Both the position numbers and the translations under genes were made by a program. From the NCBI RefSeq assembly GCF_024464185.1, contig NZ_JANHAU010000006.1:124001-188000 (forward strand): a stretch of 64,000 nucleotides of DNA. Direction: 5' to 3'. The notes under the pieces are model-generated. The model made no database searches. It was given only the letters and a program-made list of their open reading frames with translations, and was not told where the DNA came from. The stretch comes from Haloarchaeobius salinus. GTDB lineage: Archaea > Halobacteriota > Halobacteria > Halobacteriales > Natrialbaceae. Shown piece by piece: positions 8,965-19,045 of this stretch (the first letter of the stretch is position 1; each line of letters opens with the position of its first letter).

Positions 8965-9579
8965 ATGCCGAACCTCGAATGGCGATTCGACCGGGGGTCA
9001 TCGCGGTTCCACCGACTCCTGTCGTCGCTCCTGATCGGTTCGTTCGGCGGTGCGACGTTGCTCCTTCTGTACGGGGCGACCGGCTTCACGACGGCAGTCA
9101 TCCTCGGCGGCGGCACCCATCGACCGCTCGCGCTCGCCGTGGTCGGGCTCCTCGTCGGTGGTCTGGCGGCCGTACACGCCGTTCGCGGACTCCGGGTCTG
9201 GCCCGTCGATGTACGCGGGTTCCGGCGGCTGGTGGTCGCCTCGATGGTGGGTGCCGTGTGGTTGTCCGCGGCCGCGACCGTCTCGTTCGACGCGGCTCTG
9301 GTCGCGTTCGGAGGGGTGTTCGTCCCCGCTGCACTGGTCCGTGGGACGTGCCGGTCCGCCGGCTCCGTGGACACGGACACCGGCCGGGTGACCGTTAACG
9401 GGCGAACGACGAGCACCGGGGACATTGTGTCGATCCGGACGCTATCGGTGTTGGGCATCACCGTCGTTCGGTTCGAACCCGCGGCCGACGCTGACGAGGC
9501 GTTGCGGATGCCGTTCGTCTGCTCCACGGAGACGGCACGGGAGGTGCGAGCGCTGCTCGAACCGGAGGCCGACGGCTGA
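8965..9579 (+). CDS. Four-TM membrane protein with PH-like C-terminus, unknown function
   Basis: A 204-residue protein starting at ATG 8965. Hydrophobic segments are seen at about residues 18-50, 53-70, 88-105 and 108-122. The C-terminal 80 residues are soluble and beta-rich (VDTDTGRVTVNGRTTST ... IRTLSVLGITVVRFEP), resembling the PH-like cytosolic tail found in some small haloarchaeal membrane proteins. The in-frame extension upstream of 8965 is antisense to the DUF6735-like gene and is ignored. It converges with the Bat-like regulator gene, with only 5 bp between stops. No function is proposed. Confidence 0.6.
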   Translation: MPNLEWRFDRGSSRFHRLLSSLLIGSFGGATLLLLYGATGFTTAVILGGGTHRPLALAVVGLLVGGLAAVHAVRGLRVWPVDVRGFRRLVVASMVGAVWLSAAATVSFDAALVAFGGVFVPAALVRGTCRSAGSVDTDTGRVTVNGRTTSTGDIVSIRTLSVLGITVVRFEPAADADEALRMPFVCSTETAREVRALLEPEADG

Positions 9580-9584
9580 TCTCC

Positions 9585-10226
9585 TCACCGCAGCCGCGGC
9601 GCGAGCGCACCCAGCAGCTTGTTCTCGGCGCGCCGGAGGTGCTCCTCGGCGGTGCGGCGGTCCACGTCCAGTGCCTCGCCGAGGTCCGCGGTGGTCGCCT
9701 CCCGGGGAATCTCGTAGTAACCCGCCTCGAAGGCGGTGGTCAGGGCCTCGCGCTGGCGTGGGCTGAGGTCGGGGAGGACGGCGTCGAGGTCGACGAGGGG
9801 TGAGCTCCGGCTCGGCCGCGCCCGGTCGTGCTTTGCCTCGACGGTCACGTCGTGGTCGGCCGCGATGTCGCGGTAGAACCCGGTGAGGTTCGCGGGGTCG
9901 AGCGCGAGCACGCGGACGACCTTCGCGCCGCGCTCGTACCGGATCGGCGGGACGAGCAGGCAGTCGTTGGCCGCGACGTACGGCTCGATGGTGTCGTCGT
10001 GCTCGCGGAGGCAGTCGGCGGTGACGAGCAGCAGCTCGTCGTCGTGGGCGACGGCGTCGGAGACGCCCACGGCGGCCTCGACGTGCTCGCGCACGCCCTC
10101 CGCGGGACCGCGCACGTGGAGCAGGTCCCGGTGGTCGTTGCACCAGAGCTCGACCGAGGCGTCCGTGCCGGCGGTGGCGGCGGCGTACGGGCTGTCGTCG
10201 GCGACGCGGGCGGTGACCTCGTGCAT
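9585..10226 (-). CDS. Bat-like HTH-10 transcriptional regulator, probably of hut genes
   Basis: A 213-residue regulator. The C-terminus ([20 protein letters not shown] followed by [20 protein letters not shown]) is the haloarchaeal bacterio-opsin-activator HTH domain. The N-terminal about 150 residues form the usual beta-rich sensor part ([35 protein letters not shown]). The ATG at 10226 is 25 nt from the TTATTTAAAAA box at 10246-10256, which is shared with the divergent hutU promoter. The divergent position against hutUGI makes histidine or urocanate control its likely job; that role is inferred from context only. Confidence 0.85.
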   Translation of the reverse strand: MHEVTARVADDSPYAAATAGTDASVELWCNDHRDLLHVRGPAEGVREHVEAAVGVSDAVAHDDELLLVTADCLREHDDTIEPYVAANDCLLVPPIRYERGAKVVRVLALDPANLTGFYRDIAADHDVTVEAKHDRARPSRSSPLVDLDAVLPDLSPRQREALTTAFEAGYYEIPREATTADLGEALDVDRRTAEEHLRRAENKLLGALAPRLR

Positions 10227-10244
10227 CGGTGGCTGTTGGCACGC

Positions 10245-10293
10245 CTTATTTAAAAACACCTCCCATAGCTTGCCATTCTCCCATCGGGCTGGC
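10245..10293 (+). promoter_or_regulatory. Divergent hutU/regulator promoter with hut element
   Basis: The AT-rich box TTATTTAAAAA at 10247-10256 can act as a TATA box in both directions: 25 nt from the regulator ATG on the left, and upstream of hutU on the right. Immediately to its right come CACCTCCCATAG (10257-10268) and, 28 nt after that motif starts, TCGGGCTGGCC (10283-10293). The same arrangement (TATA box, CGCCTCCTATAG, then TCGGGCTGGCC at a spacing of 29) occurs before hutH at 21386-21433. This makes it a strong candidate for the binding site of a shared hut regulator or a shared mRNA leader. Confidence 0.65.
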
Positions 10294-10309
10294 CCCCGTC
10301 TCTCCATGT

Positions 10310-12079
10310 ATGCAACAGCACGGTGACGACGCGAGCGACGACGACGGCCACGACGTCGGCGAGCCGTCCGAACAGTGGCGCGAGTACCAGGGCGCACCGA
10401 CCGGCACCGACATCGAGTGCGAGGGCTGGCGGCAGGAGGCCGCGCTGCGGATGCTGAACAACAACCTGGACCCGGAGGTCGCCGAGAAGCCCGAGGAGCT
10501 GGTGGTGTACGGCGGGACCGGGCGTGCGGCCCGGAGCTGGGACGCCTACGACGCCATCCTCGGGGAGCTCAGGGAGCTCGCGGACGACGAGACGCTGCTC
10601 GTGCAGTCCGGCAAGCCCGTCGGCGTGTTCCGAACCCGCGAGGAGTCACCGCGGGTGCTCATCGCGAACTCGAACATCGTCGGGCGCTGGGACAGCTGGG
10701 AGCACTTCCACGAGCTGGAGGCGAAGGGGCTCATCATGTACGGCCAGATGACCGCCGGCTCGTGGGCGTACATCGGCACGCAGGGCATCATCCAGGGCAC
10801 CTACGAGACGCTCGCCGAACTCGCCAGGCAGCACTACCCCGAGAACGACGGCCTCCGGGGCAAGACCGTCGTCACGGCCGGGCTCGGCGGGATGGGCGGC
10901 GCACAGCCGCTGGCGGTGACGATGAACCACGGCGTCTGCATCGCCGCGGAGGTCGACGAGGAGCGCATCGACCGCCGCATCGAGACGGGCTACTGCATGG
11001 CCAAGACCGACGACCTCGACGAGGCCATCGAGCGCGCCGAGGAAGCCGCCGAGGCCGGCGAGCCGTTCTCCATCGGCGTCCACATGAACGCCGCCGACAT
11101 GTTCGACGGGCTGCTGGAGCGGGGCTGGGTGCCCGACGTCGTCACCGACCAGACCAGCGCACACGACGAACTGGAGGGCTACTACCCGTCGGGCTACACC
11201 GTCGACGAGGCCGACGAACTCCGCGAGCGCGATCCCGAGCAGTACGTCGCGGAGAGCATGGACACGATGGAGCGCCACGTCGACGGCATCCTCCGGCTGC
11301 AGGACGAGGGGGCCATCGCGTTCGAGTACGGCAACAACATCCGCGGGCAGGTCGAGGACCACCGGAACCGGGAGGACGCGTTCGACTTCCCCGGCTTCGT
11401 CCCCGCCTACATCCGGCCGCTGTTCTGCCGCGGGAAGGGCCCGTTCCGGTGGGCCGCGCTCTCGGGCGACCCGGCCGACATCCACCGGACCGACGAGGCC
11501 GTCCTCGAACTGTTCCCCGAGAAGGACCACCTGCGTCGCTGGATCGAGCTCGCACAGGAGCAGGTCCACTTCCAGGGGCTCCCGAGCCGGGTCTGCTGGC
11601 TCGGATACCAGGCAGGAGATGATGACGATGGACTCACCGAGCGCGCCCGGTTCGCGCTCCGTATCAACGAACTCGTCGCCGACGGCGAGATATCGGCACC
11701 GGTCGTCGTCACGCGGGACCACCTCGACGCGGGCTCCGTCGCCAGCCCGAACCGCGAGACGGAGGCGATGCGCGACGGCTCCGACGCGGTCGCCGACTGG
11801 CCCATCCTGAACGCGCTGCTGAACACGGCCGCCGGGGCGGACATCGTGAGCGTCCACGACGGTGGCGGCGTCGGCATCGGCAACTCGCTGCACACGAACA
11901 ACCACGTCGTCCTCGACGGCAGCGAGCAGGCCGCCGAGACGGCGAAGCGCGTGTTCACCACCGACCCCGGCATGGGCGTCATCCGGCACGCCGACGCGGG
12001 CTACGAGGAGGCGCTCGCGGAGGCCCGCGAATCCGACGTGCGAGTCCCGATGCGCGACCGTGGTGAGTCCAACCGATGA
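10310..12079 (+). CDS. hutU: Urocanate hydratase (urocanase)
   Basis: A 589-residue NAD+-dependent urocanase, converting urocanate to imidazolonepropionate, the second step of histidine degradation. The diagnostic region [13 protein letters not shown] holds the active-site cysteine, and [27 protein letters not shown] and [13 protein letters not shown] match the family core. Compared with bacterial urocanases there is a short acidic insertion (QAGDDDDG) right after the catalytic segment. The ATG at 10310 is preferred because upstream in-frame codons run through the promoter. The stop overlaps the hutG start by 4 nt. Confidence 0.96.
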   Translation: MQQHGDDASDDDGHDVGEPSEQWREYQGAPTGTDIECEGWRQEAALRMLNNNLDPEVAEKPEELVVYGGTGRAARSWDAYDAILGELRELADDETLLVQSGKPVGVFRTREESPRVLIANSNIVGRWDSWEHFHELEAKGLIMYGQMTAGSWAYIGTQGIIQGTYETLAELARQHYPENDGLRGKTVVTAGLGGMGGAQPLAVTMNHGVCIAAEVDEERIDRRIETGYCMAKTDDLDEAIERAEEAAEAGEPFSIGVHMNAADMFDGLLERGWVPDVVTDQTSAHDELEGYYPSGYTVDEADELRERDPEQYVAESMDTMERHVDGILRLQDEGAIAFEYGNNIRGQVEDHRNREDAFDFPGFVPAYIRPLFCRGKGPFRWAALSGDPADIHRTDEAVLELFPEKDHLRRWIELAQEQVHFQGLPSRVCWLGYQAGDDDDGLTERARFALRINELVADGEISAPVVVTRDHLDAGSVASPNRETEAMRDGSDAVADWPILNALLNTAAGADIVSVHDGGGVGIGNSLHTNNHVVLDGSEQAAETAKRVFTTDPGMGVIRHADAGYEEALAEARESDVRVPMRDRGESNR

Positions 12080-13002
12080 CGGCGTTCACCGCGCCGCCCG
12101 ACTGGGCCGGTACCTCGTCGGACCCGAACGACGAGCAGTTCGGCCACGTCGTCGAGGCCACGACGCTCTCGTCCGCCGACGACTACGACGCCGTCCTCGT
12201 CGGCGAGCCGTACGACGGTGCGGTCATCGGCCGCAAGGGGGCAGCCGACGGTCCCGCCGCCATCCGTGACACACTCGCCGGCGTCAAGAGCCACCACTTC
12301 GACGCCGGCCCCGTCTCGGGAGTCGGCGACCTCGGCGACGTTGCCCCCCCCGCGGCGGGCGGCGTCGAGGGCGTGCAGGACGCGGTCGCCGACACCACGG
12401 CCGCGGTCCACGAGGCCGACGCCCTCCCGGTCTTCCTCGGTGGCGACAACTCGCTGACCGTGGCGAACGTCCGGCCGCTGCTCGATTCGGGGAGCGTCGG
12501 CATCGTCAACTTCGACGCGCACCTCGACTGCCGCGAGGTCCCCGACGACGGTCCGACGAGCGGGACACCGTACCGCCAGCTGTTCGAGTCAGGGCTCGAC
12601 GCCTACGCCCCGGTCGGGGTCCGGCACTTCGAGACCTCCACTACGTACCACGACTACCTGCGCGAGCAGGGCGGCGCGGTCGTGACTGCGGAGGAGGTCG
12701 GCGAAGATGCGGTCACAGCCGCGGACCGAGCGCTCGACGGCCTCGGCGACGTGGACCACGTCTACGTCTCCGTCGACGTGGACGTGCTGGACGCGACGGC
12801 CGCACCGGGTGCGAGCGCGCCGACGCCCGGCGGACTGACGACCAGGGAGCTGTACCGGGGACTCAGAATCGTCGCCAGCGACGACCGGATTGTGGGGTTC
12901 GAACTCGTCGAGACAGCTCCGTCGCTCGACGCCGACGACGGCCGAACCGTCGACGCGGCGGCCCGTGCGGTCGCCCACTTCCTCGCGGGGTGGTCGGCGT
13001 GA
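12076..13002 (+). CDS. hutG: Formimidoylglutamase (arginase/agmatinase family)
   Basis: A 308-residue ureohydrolase-fold enzyme that would hydrolyse N-formimidoyl-L-glutamate to glutamate and formamide, the last step of the hut pathway. Metal-site motifs are [15 protein letters not shown] and [16 protein letters not shown]. The first motif has Asn where arginase-family enzymes usually have His (GGDHS). The ATG overlaps the hutU stop and its own stop overlaps the hutI start, so the three genes are tightly coupled. Identity rests on operon context plus fold motifs. Confidence 0.93.
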   Translation: MTAFTAPPDWAGTSSDPNDEQFGHVVEATTLSSADDYDAVLVGEPYDGAVIGRKGAADGPAAIRDTLAGVKSHHFDAGPVSGVGDLGDVAPPAAGGVEGVQDAVADTTAAVHEADALPVFLGGDNSLTVANVRPLLDSGSVGIVNFDAHLDCREVPDDGPTSGTPYRQLFESGLDAYAPVGVRHFETSTTYHDYLREQGGAVVTAEEVGEDAVTAADRALDGLGDVDHVYVSVDVDVLDATAAPGASAPTPGGLTTRELYRGLRIVASDDRIVGFELVETAPSLDADDGRTVDAAARAVAHFLAGWSA

Positions 13003-14216
13003 CCGACCTCGTCGTCTACGACATCGGCGAGCTGGCGGTCGGCCCCGGCACGGACGAGCCGATGGAGACCATCGGGAACGCGGCCGTCGCGGTCGACGAT
13101 GGCATGGTCGTCGCGGTCGGCGACACCGACGACGTGACCGACGAGCACCCACCGTCCGCCGCCACCGAAGCCCACGACGCGGTCGGACAGGCCGTCCTCC
13201 CGGGTTTCGTCGACCCGCACACCCACGCGCTGTTCGCCGGCGACCGCTCCGACGAGTTCGAGGCCAAGCTACGCGGGAGGACCTACCAGGAGCTTCTCGC
13301 GGAGGGCGGCGGCATCCTCCGGACGGTCGAGGCGGTCCGGAGAGCCGACGAGGACACCCTGCTCGCGAACCTGCTGTCCCACCTCGACGTGATGCTCGAA
13401 CACGGCACCACGACGGTCGAGGTGAAGTCCGGCTACGGGCTCGACACCGAGACCGAACTGGGGATGCTCCGGGTCATCGGTCGCGCCGACGAGCAGCACC
13501 CGGTCGACGTGGTGCCGACGTTCATGGGTGCCCACGCCGTCCCGCAGGGGATGGACACCGACGACTACGTCGACGAAGTGGTCGAGGAGCAACTTCCCGC
13601 GGTCGCCGAGCAGGGCATCGCGCAGTTCTGCGACGTGTTCTGCGAGGAGGACGTGTTCTCGGTGGCACAGTCCCGGCGCGTGCTCGAAGCCGGGATGGAA
13701 CACGGACTCACGCCGAAGGTCCACGCCGAGGAGCTCGCCCACATCGGCGGCACCCAGCTCGCAGCCGAGATCGGCGCGGCCAGCGCCGACCACCTGCTCC
13801 ACTCGACCGCCGAGGACGTCGACGCGCTCGTCGACGGCGGCGTCGTGCCCGTCCTCCTGCCCGGCACGGCGTTCGGCCTCGGTGCCGAGTACGCCGACGC
13901 CGAGACGATGCTCGACCGCGACGCACCGGTCGCCATCGCGACCGACTTCAACCCCAACTGCCACAGCCACAGCATGGGGTTCGCCCAGTCGCTCGCCTGC
14001 GTCGGCATGGGGATGACCCCCGCCGAGGCGCTGCTGGCGAGCACGTACAACGCCGCCGAGGCGCTCGACCTGCCGGCCCGGCACGGCACGCTCCGGGAAG
14101 GCGCACCCGCCGACCTCGTCGTCGTCGACGCGCCGTCGTTCCGGCACGTGCCGTACCAGTACGGCGTCAATCTGGTGGAGACTGTCTGGAAGGACGGCGA
14201 CCGAGTGCACGGCTGA
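12999..14216 (+). CDS. hutI: Imidazolonepropionase
   Basis: A 405-residue amidohydrolase that opens imidazolonepropionate to N-formimidoyl-L-glutamate. The metal-binding HxH lies in [17 protein letters not shown], and [33 protein letters not shown] and [14 protein letters not shown] match imidazolonepropionases. I place the start at GTG 12999, which overlaps the hutG stop as GTGA; another GTG lies three codons earlier. It is the last gene of the hutUGI operon and converges with an MFS transporter gene 15 bp away. Confidence 0.95.
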   Translation: MTDLVVYDIGELAVGPGTDEPMETIGNAAVAVDDGMVVAVGDTDDVTDEHPPSAATEAHDAVGQAVLPGFVDPHTHALFAGDRSDEFEAKLRGRTYQELLAEGGGILRTVEAVRRADEDTLLANLLSHLDVMLEHGTTTVEVKSGYGLDTETELGMLRVIGRADEQHPVDVVPTFMGAHAVPQGMDTDDYVDEVVEEQLPAVAEQGIAQFCDVFCEEDVFSVAQSRRVLEAGMEHGLTPKVHAEELAHIGGTQLAAEIGAASADHLLHSTAEDVDALVDGGVVPVLLPGTAFGLGAEYADAETMLDRDAPVAIATDFNPNCHSHSMGFAQSLACVGMGMTPAEALLASTYNAAEALDLPARHGTLREGAPADLVVVDAPSFRHVPYQYGVNLVETVWKDGDRVHG

Positions 14217-14231
14217 GCGACCCGACTATCC

Positions 14232-15416
14232 TCACAGCCCCAGCCGGAGCGTCCGGTTCGCCAGCAGCGTCGCGAGCCCGACGGCCATCACGACCGCGAG
14301 CAGGGAGAACGCGGTCAGCCACGTCGTGAAGTCGGCGACGCCGCCGACGACGACGCTGCCGGTCGCGCCGAGTAGCATGTAGGCGGTGCGGACGAGGCCG
14401 AAGCCGACGCCGCGCTCCTCGGCCCCGAGCAGGTCGATGAACCGGGACTGGATGGGTGCACCCCACGACATCGAGAGGCCGACGAGCACGGACGCGACGG
14501 CGAACGTCGGGAGGCCGGCATCCCGGCTCGCGCCGACGACGAGCAGCGAGTAGCCGACGATGCCCGAGCTCATCGTGAGCATCGCCGTGGCGTCCCGGCC
14601 GAACCGGTCCGAGAGCGACCCGGTCAGGGGCTGTGTCGCGCCGTGGACGAGGAAGTACAGCGAGAACAGCAGGCTCGCCTGCGTCGTCGTCAGCCGTCCG
14701 GCCTCGTCGAGGAACGAGGGGAGGAAGGACGCGGTCGCCTGCCAGGTGAACGCGCCGAGGAACGCGAGCAGCGTCGTGTACGCGATGGCCGGCCGCGAGA
14801 GCAGTTCGGCGAGTGGCTCGAACGCGAACCGCTCGCGCATCGGCTGGTCCGGTCGGACCGGCTCGGTCGGCCGGACCTGTGTCGCGAACAGCGCGAAGAC
14901 GGGCACCGCGGTGACGACGCCGAGCGCGATGGCCCAGCGCCAGCCGAACCGTGCGCCGACGAGGGCGGCCACGGGCGGGACGACCAGTCCGGCCATCGGG
15001 CCGCCGGCGACGTGGACGCCGATGGCCCGGCCCACGTCGTCGAACTGCTTCGCGAGGAACGTCGTCGCGACGGAGTAGTGCAGACCCGCCCCGGCACCGA
15101 GGAGCACCGCGCCGACGATGAACACGGGGACAGAGGGCGAGAGCGCGAGCAGGGCGGCGGTGACGCCGGTCGAGCCGACGGCTGCGAGGATGACCCGGCG
15201 CTCGCCGAAGCGGTCGCCGAGCACGCCGGACGGGAACTGCGTGAGCGCGTACGCCGCCCACATCCCGGAGAGCGCGAGTCCGAGGACGCCGTAGCTGACC
15301 CCGAAGTCGTCGACGACGAGCGGGAGCACCGGGCTGATCGCCAGCCGGGCGACCATCGTCGCGGCGAACGCCAGCGTGCAGGCGACGAGTGCGGTGTGTG
15401 CGTACCGCCAGTTCAC
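14232..15416 (-). CDS. MFS transporter
   Basis: A 394-residue protein with 12 hydrophobic segments and the major facilitator motif A in the loop after segment 2 (GVLGDRFGERRV), echoed in the second half (GSLSDRFGRDA). It belongs in the cytoplasmic membrane. The substrate cannot be deduced. Its position between hutI and hutH hints at histidine or urocanate uptake, but it is on the opposite strand and has no copy of the hut promoter element that I can see. Confidence 0.88.
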   Translation of the reverse strand: MNWRYAHTALVACTLAFAATMVARLAISPVLPLVVDDFGVSYGVLGLALSGMWAAYALTQFPSGVLGDRFGERRVILAAVGSTGVTAALLALSPSVPVFIVGAVLLGAGAGLHYSVATTFLAKQFDDVGRAIGVHVAGGPMAGLVVPPVAALVGARFGWRWAIALGVVTAVPVFALFATQVRPTEPVRPDQPMRERFAFEPLAELLSRPAIAYTTLLAFLGAFTWQATASFLPSFLDEAGRLTTTQASLLFSLYFLVHGATQPLTGSLSDRFGRDATAMLTMSSGIVGYSLLVVGASRDAGLPTFAVASVLVGLSMSWGAPIQSRFIDLLGAEERGVGFGLVRTAYMLLGATGSVVVGGVADFTTWLTAFSLLAVVMAVGLATLLANRTLRLGL

Positions 15417-15548
15417 GGGCGAGGTAGCGTGTCGTCGGGAAAGCCGGTTGCGGAAGCGGCCGCGGTCGCCGGTGAGCGCGGGCTATGTCACCGGTGGCCG
15501 TGCGCGGCCGGCGGTGCGTTCATCCCGGACCGGAGCCTATCCGGGGGC

Positions 15549-15827
15549 ATGACCGGTGACGGCGCACTCGCCGACCTGGCCGCGACGCTCCGCCGAACCG
15601 AGGAGTACCCCGTCGACCGCGTGGCCAACCGCTGGCTCGGGGAGGCCGAAGCGGTCGCGGGCGACCTCGCCGACGCGGACCTCCCGGACGAGGTCGTCCA
15701 CGAGCGGCTGGGCCACGTCGAGCACCTGCTCTCGAACGTGGACGGGACGGGCTCCGCGGAGGCCGACGCGCTGGTCGAACGGGCGAAGGCGCTGACTGCG
15801 ACGGCCATCGAGCGGTACGAGGACTGA
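15549..15827 (+). CDS. Small helical haloarchaeal protein, unknown
   Basis: A 92-residue acidic, almost wholly helical protein (starts MTGDGALADLAATLRRTEEY, ends ERAKALTATAIERYED). It contains a histidine in HVEHLLSNVDG but no metal or catalytic motif. The ATG at 15549 is chosen because the frame upstream runs antisense through the MFS gene. I recall similar short proteins across haloarchaea but no function. It converges with the BrkB-type gene, 23 bp away. Confidence 0.6.
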   Translation: MTGDGALADLAATLRRTEEYPVDRVANRWLGEAEAVAGDLADADLPDEVVHERLGHVEHLLSNVDGTGSAEADALVERAKALTATAIERYED

Positions 15828-15850
15828 CGCGAGGGGGTCGAGGGGCGCGG

Positions 15851-16885
15851 TCAGCCGTCGGGCCACCAGCGCAGTTCCAGTCCCACGGAGCCGCCGACGC
15901 CGAACAGCCCGTCCTCCTCGTCGACGACGGCCGACTCGGGGGCCTCGACCGCGACGGTCTCCCCGTCGACGGTGACCGAGAGCGTCGCGTCCTCGCCCTC
16001 GAGGCTGGCCGCGAGCCGTTCGAGGTCCGCCAGCAGCTCCTCGCGGCTGGTGCTGGTCTCGCGGTCGGTCCGGTCCCGTTCGACGCCGCCGAACACCGGT
16101 TCGATGTCCACGTCGCGCGAGCGGTTCGACAGGACGGCGTTGACGGCCGCACCGACCAGGATGAGCAGGCCGACGACGTAGAGCCAGGTCAGCAGCACGA
16201 GGATGCTCGCGACGAGGTTCGCGCCGGTTCCCCCCGATTTGAATGCCGTGAAGACGACCTGCGCGACGGTGATGCCGACCGCGGCGAGCGCGGTGCCGGG
16301 GACGACCTCGACGAGTGAGACGTCCGAGTCGGGGAAGACGTAGTACATCGGATAGAGGACGACGAACAGCCCGGCTGCGGTCGCGATCGCCCGGAGCACC
16401 GTCGCGGGGACGCCGTCGCCGCGCACCGTGACCAGGCTGCCGACGGCGCTCGCGAGCAGGATGGCCAGCGCGACGGTGACGAGCAGGAGCAGCCCGTCGC
16501 CGAGCTGGTCGGCGAACGTGTTCTCGTGTTCGGTCTCGTAGATGTCCGAGAAGGCGGTGTCGAGCCCGCGGAAGATGCGCAGGGTCCCCCAGACGAGGAA
16601 GGCGACCCCGAGGAGGGAGACGGAGGCGTCGGCGTCGGCGAGCCCCTGCTGGATGAGGTCGCTCGACTGCTCGGTGAGCACGGCCTGCATCACCGACACC
16701 ACGGAGTCCTCCAGTGCGACGTTCTGTAGCTGCTGTACGAGGGCGAGCACCAGCAACAGGAGCGGCAGGATGGAGATGAACGCGTGGTAGGCGATGGAGC
16801 CCGCCATGAACGTCAGCTTCTCGGCCCTGATCTCGTGGACCACGGCCGTGCCGACCTCCCGGGCTCGACGGCGACTGACTCGCAT
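15851..16885 (-). CDS. YihY/BrkB family membrane protein
   Basis: A 344-residue integral membrane protein with six hydrophobic segments and the family opening EIRAEKLTFMAGSIAYHAF. The family signature region FLVWGTLRIFRGLDTAFSDI and the segments near GSLVTV, LFVVLYPMYYVFPD and LVASILVLLTWLYVVG follow. The family's transport role is not settled. The last 90 residues are a soluble acidic tail with a coiled-coil-like run. The ATG at 16885 lies about 25-30 nt from a TATA-like GCTATATCCC (16908-16917). Confidence 0.88.
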   Translation of the reverse strand: MRVSRRRAREVGTAVVHEIRAEKLTFMAGSIAYHAFISILPLLLLVLALVQQLQNVALEDSVVSVMQAVLTEQSSDLIQQGLADADASVSLLGVAFLVWGTLRIFRGLDTAFSDIYETEHENTFADQLGDGLLLLVTVALAILLASAVGSLVTVRGDGVPATVLRAIATAAGLFVVLYPMYYVFPDSDVSLVEVVPGTALAAVGITVAQVVFTAFKSGGTGANLVASILVLLTWLYVVGLLILVGAAVNAVLSNRSRDVDIEPVFGGVERDRTDRETSTSREELLADLERLAASLEGEDATLSVTVDGETVAVEAPESAVVDEEDGLFGVGGSVGLELRWWPDG

Positions 16886-17008
16886 GGGGTGACGGAGACG
16901 GGCCGGGGGGATATAGCCCGTGGCCTCCACTGCAGGCGGACTCCCGGGAGTGGGAACGCGGCTGCCACGAGAGGTGCGTTTAGGTACGCCGACCGAGAAG
17001 CCGTCTCC

Positions 17009-17968
17009 ATGACCGACCACCGCGTGCTCGTCGCGGGCGAGACGCTCGTCGACTTCCTGCCCGAGCGCCCCGGCCCGCTGTCCGACGTGGCGTCGTTCGA
17101 CCGGCGGGCCGGCGGTGCGCCCGCGAACGTCGCCGTCGGGCTCGCCCGGCTCGGGCACACGCCGCTGTTCTGGACCCGGGTCGGTGCCGACCCGTTCGGG
17201 GGCTTCCTCGCGGACACGCTCGCTGACGAGGGCATCCCCGGACGGTTCGTGGAGCGCGACCCGGACGCGAAGACGACCCTCGCGTTCGTCACCTCGGACG
17301 AGTCGGGCGACCGCGAGTTCACCTTCTACCGCGACGGCACCGCCGACACCCGTCTGGAGCCGGGAACCGTCCCCGACGACACCCTCGCCGACGTCGAGCG
17401 GGTCGTCTGCGGCGGCGTCCCGCTCGCGTCCGGACGGTCCCGCGAGGCCACGCTCGACCTGCTCGCGCGGGCGAGCGACGCCGGGACCGGGACGTGGTTC
17501 GACCCCAACTACCGGCCCGATCTGTGGCCGGGCGACGATTTCGCGGCCGTCGCCGGCGACGCCCTCGCCGACGTCGACGTGCTGAAGGCGACCGAGGAGG
17601 AGCTCCGGGCGCTGGGCCTCGCGGGCGACTCGCCGCGAGCACTCGCCGAAGCCGCGACCGAGCGCGGCCCCCGCACCGTGCTCGTGACGCTGGGCGGCGA
17701 CGGTGCGCTCGCCCACGCGACGGCCGACGCGCCGTGGGGGCCGGCGACGGTCGAGCACGGGAGCTACGACGTGGACGTGGTCGACACGACCGGAGCCGGC
17801 GACGCGTTCTTCGCCGGGGCCATCGCCCGGACGACCGAGAGCGATGCGTCCCTCGGGTCGGTTCTCTCCTACGCGAACGCGGTGGCGGCCGTGGCGACCA
17901 CCGCCAGGGGGGCGATGGCCGCGCTCCCGTCACACGACACTGTGGTGGCAGTACAGGACTCAGCGTAA
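17009..17968 (+). CDS. PfkB family sugar kinase (fructokinase-like)
   Basis: A 319-residue ribokinase-fold kinase. It has the N-terminal PfkB motif region (GAPANVAVGLARLG), a sugar-binding section (ATEEELRALG), and the C-terminal catalytic motif VDTTGAGDAFFAGAI with the base Asp. It would phosphorylate a sugar such as fructose or 2-keto-3-deoxygluconate; substrate choice cannot be decided by eye. The nearby Gfo/Idh dehydrogenase supports a sugar-related role. Its 3' end overlaps the convergent M24 gene by 9 bp. Confidence 0.88.
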   Translation: MTDHRVLVAGETLVDFLPERPGPLSDVASFDRRAGGAPANVAVGLARLGHTPLFWTRVGADPFGGFLADTLADEGIPGRFVERDPDAKTTLAFVTSDESGDREFTFYRDGTADTRLEPGTVPDDTLADVERVVCGGVPLASGRSREATLDLLARASDAGTGTWFDPNYRPDLWPGDDFAAVAGDALADVDVLKATEEELRALGLAGDSPRALAEAATERGPRTVLVTLGGDGALAHATADAPWGPATVEHGSYDVDVVDTTGAGDAFFAGAIARTTESDASLGSVLSYANAVAAVATTARGAMAALPSHDTVVAVQDSA

Positions 17969-19045
17969 CGGGCCTGGCCGTGACAGGCAGACCTCGTGGC
18001 CGACGGCGTCGTGGTCTCGCGTCGGCCAGTCGTCGGTCCGGGTCAGCACCTCGAAGCCGTCCGCGGTGACGAGGACGGTGTCCTCGCTCTTCGCGCCACG
18101 GACCGTCGGGTTCCAGGCGTAGCCCTGCGGGAGCTGGACGGTGGCCCCGCTCCCGGGCGTGGCGATCCACTCCCGCCCGGCGAAGCCCGCGGCCCCGCCC
18201 TGGTGGTGGTTCCGCCACTCCTCGGGGAAGCCGACGGTCCCGTAGGCGTCCACGATGTCGGCGAACACCTCGCCGGCGGTACCGTCTTCGCGCCCGACAG
18301 CCCGAGTCGCCGCCAGCGCGGTCGTCTCGATGCGGGCCGCCGCGGCGTGCCGTTCGGCGAGCCAGTCCGGTTCGTCGAACGCGACCGTCCGGGTGCAACT
18401 CGCCGCGAGCCCCTCCCGGGTCCCGGTGACGGAGACGAGCGCGTAGCTGTCGAGGCTGGCGTCGGTCGGCGTGCAGTGCCGGTAGGCCTGCGCACGGCGC
18501 TCGCCGCCGACGAGGACGACCGGCGAGTCGATGCCGCGGGCGGTCAGTGCTGCCCGGAGTCGGGCGGCGACCGCGCGCTCGGTGTCCGAGCGAGTGCAGT
18601 CGCGACAGACCGTCTCGACGGCGGCGGCGACGTCGTGACCGAGCTCGCGGTACCGCTCGACGTCGCCGTCGGTCAGCGGCTGTCGCAGTGCGGTGGCGTC
18701 GACCGACTCGAACCCCGGCACGTCGAAGTCCGCCGCGGCGGGGGTCGCGGCGCGGTCGGCGACGGCCGAGGCGAGGTCGTCGGCGTGCCACGGGAACGAC
18801 TCGACCGGCAGCCCGTCGAGCGCCTCGTCGGCCAGCCGGTCGGCCTCGATGTCGTCCGTGACGACCTGGAGCCCGGTGCCGTCGTAGCCGACCGCCGCGA
18901 CGCCGACGTCGTCAGTTCGGTCGACGATGCTGTCGCCGCCGGTGAGCCAGGCGAAGCCGTTCGGGCGGGCGAACCAGACCGATTCGAGCCCGCGCTCGTC
19001 GAGGAACGCGTCCAGCCGCGCCAGCTTCGTCCCGGAGACCGTCAT
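17960..19045 (-). CDS. M24-fold (pita-bread) protein lacking usual metal ligands
   Basis: A 361-residue protein with a creatinase-like N domain (LDAFLDERGLESVWFARPNG) and a C-terminal pita-bread domain (from about residue 130). Where M24 peptidases have two metal-binding aspartates (a D-G-Y-S-D-like segment), this protein reads VSVTGTREGLAASCTRTV, with no aspartate. The histidine region (EEWRNHHQGGAAGF) is kept. It is probably not a standard aminopeptidase and may be a non-metal hydrolase or binding protein. Its start overlaps the end of the Gfo/Idh gene by 4 bp, so the pair is an operon. Confidence 0.75.
   Translation of the reverse strand: MTVSGTKLARLDAFLDERGLESVWFARPNGFAWLTGGDSIVDRTDDVGVAAVGYDGTGLQVVTDDIEADRLADEALDGLPVESFPWHADDLASAVADRAATPAAADFDVPGFESVDATALRQPLTDGDVERYRELGHDVAAAVETVCRDCTRSDTERAVAARLRAALTARGIDSPVVLVGGERRAQAYRHCTPTDASLDSYALVSVTGTREGLAASCTRTVAFDEPDWLAERHAAAARIETTALAATRAVGREDGTAGEVFADIVDAYGTVGFPEEWRNHHQGGAAGFAGREWIATPGSGATVQLPQGYAWNPTVRGAKSEDTVLVTADGFEVLTRTDDWPTRDHDAVGHEVCLSRPGPLR

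Noticed and set aside
9460-9490. A GGTTCGAACCC stretch resembling a tRNA T-arm
   Set aside because: It lies inside the coding sequence of the four-TM membrane protein and no matching acceptor or anticodon arms surround it.
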